This document shows, in pieces, positions 1 through 9,502 of a stretch of DNA of 64,000 bases. Source of the DNA: Chryseobacterium indologenes. GTDB lineage: Bacteria > Bacteroidota > Bacteroidia > Flavobacteriales > Weeksellaceae. Within the stretch, counting starts at the first letter, position 1. Every line of letters begins with the position of its first letter. Where the stretch lies: the NCBI RefSeq assembly GCF_018362995.1, contig NZ_CP074372.1, positions 2,480,001-2,544,000 on the forward strand. The letters are read 5' to 3'. The notes under the pieces were generated by a model. The model was given only the letters and a program-made list of their open reading frames with translations, did not search any database and was not told the DNA's origin. Position numbers and translations under genes: made by a program.

Positions 1-276
1 TCAAAATGGAAGCAACTTCTTCCAGCTATCGCAGATTTGATGATTGATCTAGGTAAAAATCCTCCTTTGGAAAATAATCTTGCAACGATTAATATTCCCA
101 TTCAAATCATGGTGGGAGATAAAGATAATATGGTAACTCTCGAAGAAAGTTCCAGAGTTTACAGAAGCCTTCCGAATGCAAAATTGGCCGTACTTCCGGA
201 TACAAAACATCCACTGGATAAAGTACGACCAAGTCTATTATTGAACTTAATAAAAGATTTCTGGAATCTTTCTTAA
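1..276 (+). CDS. alpha/beta hydrolase, C-terminal fragment (5' end outside the window)
   Basis: The open frame runs from the first base to a TAA at 274-276, so only the last 91 residues are present. The fragment carries a beta-strand ending in GDKDNMV and then a DTKHPLDKV stretch. These fit the catalytic Asp region and the C-terminal catalytic His of the alpha/beta hydrolase fold. The substrate cannot be told without the missing nucleophile elbow. It converges on upp with one base between the stop codons and no obvious terminator, so the two transcripts may overlap. The first internal ATG at 37 is probably not the real start because the frame is open upstream of it. Confidence 0.7.
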   Translation, partial: SKWKQLLPAIADLMIDLGKNPPLENNLATINIPIQIMVGDKDNMVTLEESSRVYRSLPNAKLAVLPDTKHPLDKVRPSLLLNLIKDFWNLS

Positions 277-277
277 A

Positions 278-928
278 TTATCTTTGAAGTTTTTCTCCGT
301 AGCTAAGATCTCCGGCATCTCCTAAACCGGGAGTAATATATCCTTTTGATGTTAATTCTTCATCGATGGCTCCTACCCAGATATGAGCTTCAGGATAAGC
401 ATTCTGAATTGTTTCCACGCCTTGTCTTGAAGCAATTGCCGCTACAATATGAAGCTGGGTTGGATTTCCATTGGTTAATAAATCTTTGATCGCTTCAATT
501 AAAGAAGCTCCTGTTGCCAACATGGGATCTGCTACGATCAAAGGTCTGCCTTCAATGCTTGGGCAAGTCAGATAATCCTGTTTGATGGAGAAGTAATCAT
601 TGGCATCGTGTTTTCTGTAGGCTGCCACAAAACCACAGTCAGCTCTGTCAAGATAGTTCAGAATTCCTTCAAACAATGGAACTCCTGCTCTTAAAATAGT
701 TGTAATAACCGGCTGTACAGCAATTTCCCTGCTTTTAATTGTATCTAAAGGAGTTTGAATTTCAACCTCTCTGTGCTCCAGACCTTTACTGATTTCAAAA
801 GCGGCAATCTCTCCGATTCTTTCCATATTTCTTCTGAATCTCATTCGGTCATGCTGGATGTTAACGTTCCTAAGTTCGTTAATCCATTCATTGACAAGAG
901 AAAAGTGTTGCGATAAAATAGTAAGCAT
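278..928 (-). CDS. upp: uracil phosphoribosyltransferase
   Basis: Cytosolic pyrimidine salvage enzyme that makes UMP from uracil and PRPP. The 216-residue length fits the family. The PRPP-binding loop IVADPMLATGAS is at residues 131-142, an ILRAGVP segment is at 78-84, and the uracil-binding C-terminal motif GYITPGLGDAGD is at 196-207. Start is the ATG at 928, about 38 nt from a TAATTTTG -7 element. It is a single gene on the minus strand, convergent with the hydrolase fragment. Nothing unusual was seen in the protein. Confidence 0.96.
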   Translation of the reverse strand: MLTILSQHFSLVNEWINELRNVNIQHDRMRFRRNMERIGEIAAFEISKGLEHREVEIQTPLDTIKSREIAVQPVITTILRAGVPLFEGILNYLDRADCGFVAAYRKHDANDYFSIKQDYLTCPSIEGRPLIVADPMLATGASLIEAIKDLLTNGNPTQLHIVAAIASRQGVETIQNAYPEAHIWVGAIDEELTSKGYITPGLGDAGDLSYGEKLQR

Positions 929-965
929 GAAAATTTTATTTTTAATTTCAGTTAATTAATTCCTG

Positions 966-973
966 CAAAATTA
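966..973 (-). promoter_or_regulatory. -7 promoter element of upp
   Basis: Reads TAATTTTG on the minus strand and matches the Bacteroidota -7 consensus TAnnTTTG. It would start transcription about 30 nt before the upp ATG. No clear -33 TTG was found at the expected distance. Confidence 0.5.
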
Positions 974-1116
974 CAACTAAAAAACGAATTGGAAGATTGG
1001 GCCTGGGGATAAATAAAGCACATGAATAGAAATAAACCTATGCTATATACTATAATTATTCAATGATAAAAAGTCTGTTTTCAGTGATGAGCGCTTAGTT
1101 TTTTAATTTAAAATAA

Positions 1117-1147
1117 AAAAATCCGGCAAGCTAACTTACCGGATTTT
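1117..1147 (-). terminator. intrinsic terminator of der
   Basis: A stem with AATCCGG pairing to CCGGATT, extended inward by AAG/CTT across one mismatch. On the minus strand it is followed by a run of T. It lies 19 bp beyond the der stop codon. Confidence 0.85.
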
Positions 1148-1165
1148 CTTTGAACATCGTTCTTA

Positions 1166-2476
1166 TTATTTTTGTCTGAAATACACTTCAATCGGAACTC
1201 CGGTAAACCCGAATTCTTTTCTCAGCTGATTTTCAGTAAATCTTTTATAAGGTTCTTTCACATACTGTGGAAGGTTACAGAAGAATACAAACTGTGGTGA
1301 CGGCGTTGGAAGCTGCACACAATATTTGATCTTGATATATTTTCCTTTCAATGCCGGTGGCGGAGTATTTTCGAAGATCGGAAGCATTACTTCATTCAGT
1401 TTTGAAGTTTTAATTTTCTTCTTACGGTCTTCATAAACCTGCATTGCCACTTCTACAGCTTTTAGGATTCTCTGCTTCGTTAAAGCTGAAACAAATAAAA
1501 TTGGAATATCCTGGAACTGACCGATTTTATCTTTGATTGATTTTTCGAAATCACGCATTGTATTGGTTTGCTTGTCTTCGATCAAATCCCATTTATTCAC
1601 AAGGATTACAATTCCTTTTCTGTTTTTCTGAGCCAGTCCGAAGATGTTCATATCCTGAGATTCCCATCCCTGTGTAGCATCTACCATAATGATAACTACG
1701 TCAGAATACTCAATAGAACGGATAGATCTCATTACAGAATAGAATTCAAGGTCTTCGTTTACCTTGGACTTTCTTCTCATTCCTGCTGTATCTACCAAAA
1801 CAAACTCATGCCCGAATTTGTTATACAGAGTCTGGATACTGTCTCTGGTAGTTCCTGCAATATCCGTTACGATATTTCTTTCAACATCCAATAAAGCGTT
1901 TGTCATTGTAGATTTCCCTACGTTTGGACGGCCTGCAATAGTAATTTTAGGTAATCCTTCGAAAGGGTCTTTATATTCTGTTGTTGGAAAGTCTTTAACG
2001 ATATCATCTAAGATTTCCCCTGTCCCTGAACCGGTAGCAGAAGAAATAGTGTAATATTTATCAATTCCTAACTGGTAAAATTCTGTTGCCGGAAGTTCTT
2101 CTTTGGCAGAATCTACTTTATTGATAACGATATAAATCGGTTTATTGGATCTTCTTAGTAAACTGTAAATTTCGTAGTCTGTATCAGTAAGTCCTTCTTC
2201 CACGTTCATCATAAAGATAATAGAAGTAGCTTCTTCTACGGCTAATTGTACCTGCTTACGGATTTCTTCTTCAAAGATATCATCTGTACCTACATCATAA
2301 CCTCCGGTATCAATTACAGTAAAGTCTACCCCGTTCCAGTCTGATTTTCCGTAGTGACGGTCTCTGGTAACACCGGCTGTAGAATCTACAATAGCTTCTC
2401 TTCTTTCTAACAAACGATTAAAAAGCGTGGATTTTCCTACGTTGGGACGTCCAACGATTGCGACAATATTTGACAT
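1166..2476 (-). CDS. der: ribosome biogenesis GTPase Der (EngA)
   Basis: Essential GTPase with two tandem G domains that helps mature the 50S subunit. Domain 1 has GRPNVGKST at residues 9-17, DTGG at 56-59 and NKVD at 119-122. Domain 2 has GRPNVGKST at 182-190, DTAG at 229-232 and NKWD at 294-297. The remaining 130 or so residues are the KH-like RNA-binding domain. The 436-residue length is normal. It is transcribed alone from a promoter with a structured leader of about 75 nt and has its own terminator. Confidence 0.97.
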   Translation of the reverse strand: MSNIVAIVGRPNVGKSTLFNRLLERREAIVDSTAGVTRDRHYGKSDWNGVDFTVIDTGGYDVGTDDIFEEEIRKQVQLAVEEATSIIFMMNVEEGLTDTDYEIYSLLRRSNKPIYIVINKVDSAKEELPATEFYQLGIDKYYTISSATGSGTGEILDDIVKDFPTTEYKDPFEGLPKITIAGRPNVGKSTMTNALLDVERNIVTDIAGTTRDSIQTLYNKFGHEFVLVDTAGMRRKSKVNEDLEFYSVMRSIRSIEYSDVVIIMVDATQGWESQDMNIFGLAQKNRKGIVILVNKWDLIEDKQTNTMRDFEKSIKDKIGQFQDIPILFVSALTKQRILKAVEVAMQVYEDRKKKIKTSKLNEVMLPIFENTPPPALKGKYIKIKYCVQLPTPSPQFVFFCNLPQYVKEPYKRFTENQLRKEFGFTGVPIEVYFRQK

Positions 2477-2850
2477 AAAAAATGTTTAATAATCCTTTTG
2501 CTTATGCTCAGGATATGTTATTAATGGGTTACTCCAACTTTTGGAGCCCAATTTTTTGCAAAGATATGATTTTATTATTTAACCAGACTTTTAAGGATGG
2601 AAGCCGGAAGAAGAAGGCTGAAAGTTATTATTCATCGGATAAATTAGCATAAACCTGACTCTTCAAATTGAGCAGACAATATTCACCAGCCTGCTGCTTA
2701 TGGGTAGGAGCAGATTTTTTTTAAATTTTTATTAAAAATAATTATTTGGATATCAATAAGTAAAGCGTTTTACACTCTTATTATGTTAATTAATCTTTAA
2801 TTTTGATTTTCATATTTAAAATAAATTCTATAATTTCGCATCATCGAAAC
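2477..2850. other. intergenic region between der and tRNA-Gln
   Basis: AT-rich DNA with the der promoter at its left end. No coding region is supported. A short purine-rich stretch near 2595-2625 (repeated GGAAG and GAAGG words) resembles the GGATGGAAG arms found near 24.6-24.8 kb. Nothing else was recognised. Confidence 0.5.
2525..2566 (-). promoter_or_regulatory. der promoter -7 element and 5' UTR hairpin
   Basis: TATCTTTG on the minus strand (2559-2566) matches the TAnnTTTG consensus. Just downstream, inside the predicted 5' UTR, 2532-2537 (CTCCAA) pairs with 2541-2546 (TTGGAG). An outer TGGG/CCCA pair (2525-2528 with 2547-2550) extends the stem. The UTR would be about 75 nt. A role for the hairpin is inference. 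Confidence 0.45.
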
Positions 2851-2921
2851 AGACCTATAGTGTAACGGTAGCACTCCGGTTTTTGGTACCGTCAGTCGGG
2901 GTTCGAATCCCTGTGGGTCTA
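2851..2921 (+). tRNA. tRNA-Gln (anticodon TTG)
   Basis: A full cloverleaf can be folded. The acceptor stem is AGACCTA with TGGGTCT (one G-T wobble), the T arm has loop TTCGAAT, and the D arm is GTAACGGTAGCAC. The anticodon loop TTTTGGT holds TTG at 2883-2885, which reads CAA and CAG. The 3' CCA is not encoded and the discriminator base is A at 2921. Oddity: the anticodon stem CCGGT/ACCGT begins with a C-T mismatch (position 27-43). A strong terminator follows at once, so this tRNA is probably transcribed alone. Confidence 0.95.
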
Positions 2922-2922
2922 C

Positions 2923-2957
2923 AAACCATCCTTTTTTAAGGATGGTTTTTGTTTTTA
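2923..2957 (+). terminator. terminator of tRNA-Gln
   Basis: An 11-bp perfect stem, AAACCATCCTT pairing with AAGGATGGTTT around a 4-nt loop, is followed by a T-rich tract. It begins two bases after the tRNA. Confidence 0.9.
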
Positions 2958-3062
2958 TATCTTCATGACAAATCCTTAAATTGTAATTTGGTTCAGCCCC
3001 AAAATAATGGCAGACGAACTTTTGTAATCCTTCAATTAAAAAAACCAATTAAAACAAGTAAA

Positions 3063-3314
3063 ATGACAGAATCAGAATTAAAAAACATCATGGAAATATG
3101 TAATAAAGCTACTCCATCTCCATGGACATCATATATTGAAGGAAGAGATCTTAATTCCGGATCCGGTTTTATAATGACCGGAGAAGAAGAAAACAGGGAT
3201 TATGATATCGAATTCATTTCAATAAAGCCTGAGGATCAGGATTTCATTGCTATGGCAAGAAACGTAATTCCACTATTAGTAGATGAAATTATTAAATTAA
3301 AAAGAGATCAATAA
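3063..3314 (+). CDS. small conserved protein of unknown function
   Basis: An 83-residue protein, acidic in its middle part. I chose the ATG at 3063 because the longer frame starts inside the tRNA terminator and its first 38 residues look random, while homology-like sequence begins at this Met. The segment TPSPWTSYIEGRDLNSGSG, then FIMTGEEENRDYDIE and DQDFIAMARNVIPLL, recalls a small single-domain family scattered across unrelated bacteria whose members end in an Asp-Gln-Asp-Phe-Ile helix and a Leu/Lys-rich tail. I know of no function. It sits directly behind a tRNA gene, a common insertion point for acquired genes, and has its own terminator. Confidence 0.75.
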   Translation: MTESELKNIMEICNKATPSPWTSYIEGRDLNSGSGFIMTGEEENRDYDIEFISIKPEDQDFIAMARNVIPLLVDEIIKLKRDQ

Positions 3315-3365
3315 AATAAACAAATCTTTCGTTAACCTTCAAAGTCAACGATAAATATAAAAACA

Positions 3366-3400
3366 ACAGGCTGCCTTTTCAAGACAGCCTGTTTGTTATA
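3366..3400. terminator. bidirectional terminator between the 83-aa gene and katG
   Basis: AACAGGCTG (3366-3374) pairs perfectly with CAGCCTGTT (3386-3394). T-rich sequence flanks the stem in both reading directions, so it can serve the rightward small gene and leftward katG. Confidence 0.85.
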
Positions 3401-3415
3401 TATAATTAAAAAAGA

Positions 3416-6052
<2,637 letters not shown>

Positions 6053-6535
6053 ATGAATACTATCTCTATGAAAAAAATAATCGTTGTTGTGCTTGTTGCT
6101 TTTATTATCATTCAGTTTTTTCCGATTGATAAAACAAATCCACCTCCTACTCCAGGCATGGATTTTCTGAAGATTAAAAACACTCCGGAGAAAATTGCCA
6201 ATACCATCAAAACGTCATGTTACGACTGTCATTCCAATGAAACAACATATCCATGGTATACCAATATTTCCCCGGCCTCATGGTGGGTAAAAAATCATAT
6301 TAACGAAGGCAGGAAACATCTTAATTTTTCTACCTTTGCAGTATATGAGCCTAAAAGACAGCTTCGTAAACTGGAGGAATGTATAGAAATGGTTGAGAAA
6401 AAAGAGATGCCGCTTGAATCTTATTATTTGGGACATCAGAATGCCAAACTATCGGATGAACAGCGTGCAGAACTTATTCAATATTTCAAAAAGGCTAAAG
6501 AAGATACAGAAAGAAGAATCATGTTCAATAAATAA
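6053..6535 (+). CDS. membrane-anchored haem-binding domain protein
   Basis: A 160-residue protein with an N-terminal hydrophobic helix (about residues 8-23) that is probably a membrane anchor or uncleaved signal. It is followed by a Pro-rich linker and a haem-binding domain of the Haem_bd type. The single c-type motif is CYDCH, with Cys56, Cys59 and His60, followed by SNETTYPWYTNISPASWWV, a hallmark of the family. It likely faces the periplasm and carries one c-type haem; its electron partner is unknown. An internal ATG at 6068 before a run of Lys codons is an alternative start. The next gene follows after four bases. Confidence 0.82.
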   Translation: MNTISMKKIIVVVLVAFIIIQFFPIDKTNPPPTPGMDFLKIKNTPEKIANTIKTSCYDCHSNETTYPWYTNISPASWWVKNHINEGRKHLNFSTFAVYEPKRQLRKLEECIEMVEKKEMPLESYYLGHQNAKLSDEQRAELIQYFKKAKEDTERRIMFNK

Positions 6536-6539
6536 AGTC

Positions 6540-6950
6540 GTGGAAAACTGGGAAAATAAACATATCGTATTTTTTGATGGAGATTGCGGAGTCTGCAATT
6601 TCTGGGTGCAGTGGATTTTGGAGCGGGATAAGAAAGACAAATTCATGTTTGCTTCCCTTCAGTCTGAATTCGGGCAGCAATTTTTATCTGAAAGAGGTCT
6701 GGAAACCAATGTCTTTAATACCATGTATCTATGGAAACCCGGACGATATTATCTGATCAAATCACGGGCAGTACTGGAAATCGCCAACTTACTGGGAGGA
6801 GTGTATAAACTTTCTTTTATTGGTAAAATTCTGCCTGCATTTTTAAGTGACAAAGTATATAATGTCATTTCTAGAAACAGGATGAAACTGGCCAATCAGA
6901 AGTGTTATTTACCGGATCAGCACCAGAAGAAAAAGTTTATTCAGGTGTAA
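6540..6950 (+). CDS. DCC family thiol-disulfide oxidoreductase-like protein, GTG start
   Basis: A DUF393/DCC protein of 136 residues. The motif after which the family is named is intact: FFDGDCGVCN, with Cys16 and Cys19 forming a CxxC pair in a thioredoxin-like first half. I start it at GTG 6540, four bases after the stop of the haem protein. The only in-frame ATG upstream would overlap that gene by 140 bp and add unrelated residues. The body has the usual SRAVLEIANLLGG segment and a hydrophobic helix before the Arg-Asn-Arg turn. Tight spacing suggests cotranscription with the haem protein, so a joint redox role is plausible but unproven. Confidence 0.82.
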   Translation: MENWENKHIVFFDGDCGVCNFWVQWILERDKKDKFMFASLQSEFGQQFLSERGLETNVFNTMYLWKPGRYYLIKSRAVLEIANLLGGVYKLSFIGKILPAFLSDKVYNVISRNRMKLANQKCYLPDQHQKKKFIQV

Positions 6951-6987
6951 TTTTATCTTACATCGTTTCTTTTAACTTATAAAAATA

Positions 6988-7055
6988 TCATTCCGTAAGA
7001 GTTTCCTACAATATGTATTATAAATAATGCATTGTATAGATTCCTACGGAATGAC
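6988..7055. repeat. REP-like imperfect palindrome
   Basis: The left arm TCATTCCGTAAGAGTTTCC and the reverse complement of the right arm, TCATTCCGTAGGAATC, are versions of the same word around an AT-rich centre. The right arm is nearly identical, in inverse orientation, to words at 33.81 and 34.00 kb. Confidence 0.55.
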
Positions 7056-7129
7056 AAATAAAACGTATAGTTGTTTTTGTTTAATATTTAATGGAAGTTA
7101 AACTGAAGAACAGTCTTTTACCAGCTTAA

Positions 7130-7199
7130 TCAATTATCAATTATCAATTATCAATTATCAATTATCAATTATCAATTATCAATTATCAATTATCAATTA
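7130..7199. repeat. ten exact tandem copies of the heptamer TCAATTA
   Basis: Ten perfect 7-bp units in a row, ending 4 bp before the amylase stop codon. Each unit contains the palindrome AATT, so the array could fold on itself. A single related word (TAATTATCAAT) also lies just before the amylase start near 8652. Confidence 0.95.
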
Positions 7200-7203
7200 T
7201 TAC

Positions 7204-8643
7204 TTATAAATTAAGCGACCATACAGAATAAGAATTCGGCGGACACTGGATTTTCACCCATTTATCACCTTGGGTAGTCGGGTACCACGTTGAATTTCCG
7301 GTAAAATCTTTGATCTGCTGACTGCTCCAGTTGGTTTCTACCCATCTTTCCTGCCAGCTTGATGATGTATTGATATAAACAACCAACCCGGGATTTCCAT
7401 TATAGCCGTTTCTTCTTGCAATATATTCATCATTATCGGTGTAGAGAATAGAAGTTGTTCCGGTAGCTTTATTATTGTGAATCCAGATCAGATTATTCAG
7501 TCTTTCTTTGTTCAGCCATTCTTCATAATCTCTATAAAAAATGGTTGGATATCCTTCATGGGTTAAGATATAAGCATAGGCTGGCATTTTATTGTAAATG
7601 ATATCTGTGTCATGATTGGCTACAAAAGTGACTGCCTTGTATGGATTTCTTTTCCACATCATATCATCATTCAGAACGTTTAAATTTCCGTTGTCAAAAG
7701 CTTCGTCCATTTTATAATAAGCCGCAAAATCAAATACTGAACTGTTGGCATTATTGGCCCACCATTCCAGTGTATTTACGTTAGAATCCCACAATTCGCC
7801 GACAGAAAATCCACCTACTTTTGAATTCCAGGTATTGACCACCCAAGGTCCAAAACCTTTAACGTAATCGAATCTCCATCCATCAAACTTCATTACATTC
7901 TTATAATATTTTGCGACAGAATCATCTCTTCCCCAAAGCCAATCCTGCACGTGAGGGTTCGCATGAGAAAGATCGGGAAATCCGCCAAAAGCGCCTTCGT
8001 CATTGTTTCCGTAGGCATTTTTATAAAAATCATTGTAGTTTCTCTGAAATTTCCCCGAAGCAACGCCTGAAAAATCAGTCCAGGTATTGGTTCCGGTGAA
8101 AGGATTCGCTTCAGATTGTCCACCACTGTTATGATTAATCACAATATCTGCGTATACCTGCATACTTTCTGCATGCGCTTTTGTAATCAATGCTTCAAGC
8201 TCTGTTCTGGATCCGAAACGGGTTTCCACACTACCATTCTGATTAAAATTTCCAAAATCATAATAATCCGTAGGATCATATCCCATAGAGTAAGCTCCAT
8301 TCTGTGCTTTTGAAGCAGGAGGAAGCCATACGGCACCAATTCCGGCATCGGACCATGCAGTTAATTTATCTTTAACGGTATTCCACCAGTTGCCTCCTTC
8401 AGGAACATCCCAGTAAAAACCCTGCATCAGAACTCCTCCACCGGGACCCGCAACAAATTTACCGTTTGTAGATCCGGAATCCTTTCCGGTACTGAAAGGA
8501 CGGCCGTCATGATGAGTAACATTCACCGTTTTGTTATGAACTTCTTCCTGTCTGGAAGTTTCATTAATCAATTCATCCCTGTTATGACAAGAGCTAACTA
8601 GTGCTAAAGTCAATAGGGAAAGGAAAAAATATGTTTTTTTCAT
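7204..8643 (-). CDS. alpha-amylase (GH13), lipoprotein
   Basis: Glycoside hydrolase of family 13 that would cut alpha-1,4-glucan bonds at the cell surface. A lipobox ends at Cys19 (LVSSC), so it is lipid-anchored. The four GH13 motifs are visible: DIVINH at 166-171, GWRFDYVKG at 255-263 with the nucleophile Asp259, GELW at 282-285 with the acid/base Glu283, and FVANHD at 340-345. The 479-residue length suits a bacterial amylase with a C-terminal beta-sheet domain. No SusC/SusD pair or other glycan gene is adjacent, so it is not part of a polysaccharide utilisation locus here. A TATCTTGT word with an upstream TTTG 21 nt away (8671-8703) is a possible promoter. Confidence 0.93.
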   Translation of the reverse strand: MKKTYFFLSLLTLALVSSCHNRDELINETSRQEEVHNKTVNVTHHDGRPFSTGKDSGSTNGKFVAGPGGGVLMQGFYWDVPEGGNWWNTVKDKLTAWSDAGIGAVWLPPASKAQNGAYSMGYDPTDYYDFGNFNQNGSVETRFGSRTELEALITKAHAESMQVYADIVINHNSGGQSEANPFTGTNTWTDFSGVASGKFQRNYNDFYKNAYGNNDEGAFGGFPDLSHANPHVQDWLWGRDDSVAKYYKNVMKFDGWRFDYVKGFGPWVVNTWNSKVGGFSVGELWDSNVNTLEWWANNANSSVFDFAAYYKMDEAFDNGNLNVLNDDMMWKRNPYKAVTFVANHDTDIIYNKMPAYAYILTHEGYPTIFYRDYEEWLNKERLNNLIWIHNNKATGTTSILYTDNDEYIARRNGYNGNPGLVVYINTSSSWQERWVETNWSSQQIKDFTGNSTWYPTTQGDKWVKIQCPPNSYSVWSLNL

Positions 8644-8816
8644 CGTAATAATTAATTATCAATCTATTAAACAAGATACAATTTTATTGAAAACAAATTC
8701 AAATGAATGGGAAATATTTTAATTTTCAACAATAAATCAAGAGGAAAGTCATTTAAAATTTTCATTAAAAAATCATAAATTTTTCAGATTCTCGAAACAA
8801 TTTTTCTTTTAATCCA

Positions 8817-8824
8817 TATATTTG
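8817..8824 (+). promoter_or_regulatory. -7 element of the DUF4290-murA unit
   Basis: TATATTTG matches TAnnTTTG exactly and ends 6 nt before the ATG at 8831. The transcript would therefore have almost no 5' leader. Confidence 0.55.
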
Positions 8825-8830
8825 CATACT

Positions 8831-9502
8831 ATGGAATACAATACCCAAAAAACTCAGCTTCATATGCCGGAATACGGCAGAATTATACAACAGTTGGTTG
8901 AGCGCTGCAAAGAACTTCCTACCAAAGAGGAAAGGAATGAAATGGCTATGGCAATCATCGATTTTATGGGTCAGAGAAACCCACAACTTCGCGACGAGGA
9001 AAATTATAAACATAAACTTTGGGACCATCTTTTTATTCTTGCTAATCATGATCTGGATGTAGATTCTCCATATCCGTTCCCTACTCCGGAACAATTGGCA
9101 GAAAAGCCTAAAAGAATGGAATATCCAAAACTTCAGGGTGACTTTAAGTTTTACGGAAAAAGTATTCTTCAATTGATAGAAAAAGCAATTGAACTGGAAA
9201 CGGGTGATGAAAAAGAAGCCCTTATCGAGGTAATTGCCAACAATATGAAGAAATCTTATAATGTCTATAATAAAGAACATGTGACGGATGATGTTATTTT
9301 CCGCCATCTGAAAGAACTGTCTGAAAACAGGCTGGACCTTACCGGAATAGATTCTCTTGAAAAAAGTAAAATCTATTACACCAGCAATAACAACAACAGG
9401 AATAATAACAATAACAACAGGAATAACAACAGTAATAAAAACAACAACAGCAACCAGCCTAACAAAAGAAGGCATAATAACAATCATAAAAACAGAAAAT
9501 AA
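8831..9502 (+). CDS. DUF4290 domain protein with Asn-rich tail
   Basis: A 223-residue cytosolic protein of a family that I know only from Bacteroidota and which lacks an assigned function. The conserved domain covers about residues 1-180 and begins MEYNTQKTQLHMPEYGR. Residues 184-223 are a low-complexity tail of Asn with scattered Arg, Lys and His, likely disordered. I start at ATG 8831 rather than TTG 8822 because the promoter lies at 8817-8824. The stop codon overlaps the start of murA (TAATG), which implies translational coupling and hints at a role linked to cell-wall synthesis. A long antisense frame over this gene is an artefact. Confidence 0.85.
   Translation: MEYNTQKTQLHMPEYGRIIQQLVERCKELPTKEERNEMAMAIIDFMGQRNPQLRDEENYKHKLWDHLFILANHDLDVDSPYPFPTPEQLAEKPKRMEYPKLQGDFKFYGKSILQLIEKAIELETGDEKEALIEVIANNMKKSYNVYNKEHVTDDVIFRHLKELSENRLDLTGIDSLEKSKIYYTSNNNNRNNNNNNRNNNSNKNNNSNQPNKRRHNNNHKNRK

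Noticed and set aside
2797..3048. Minus-strand open frame of 83 codons across the tRNA-Gln
   Set aside because: It is the antisense reading of the tRNA and its terminator, a known source of false genes.
7130..7199. CRISPR-like array
   Set aside because: The repeat is a 7-bp unit with no spacers.
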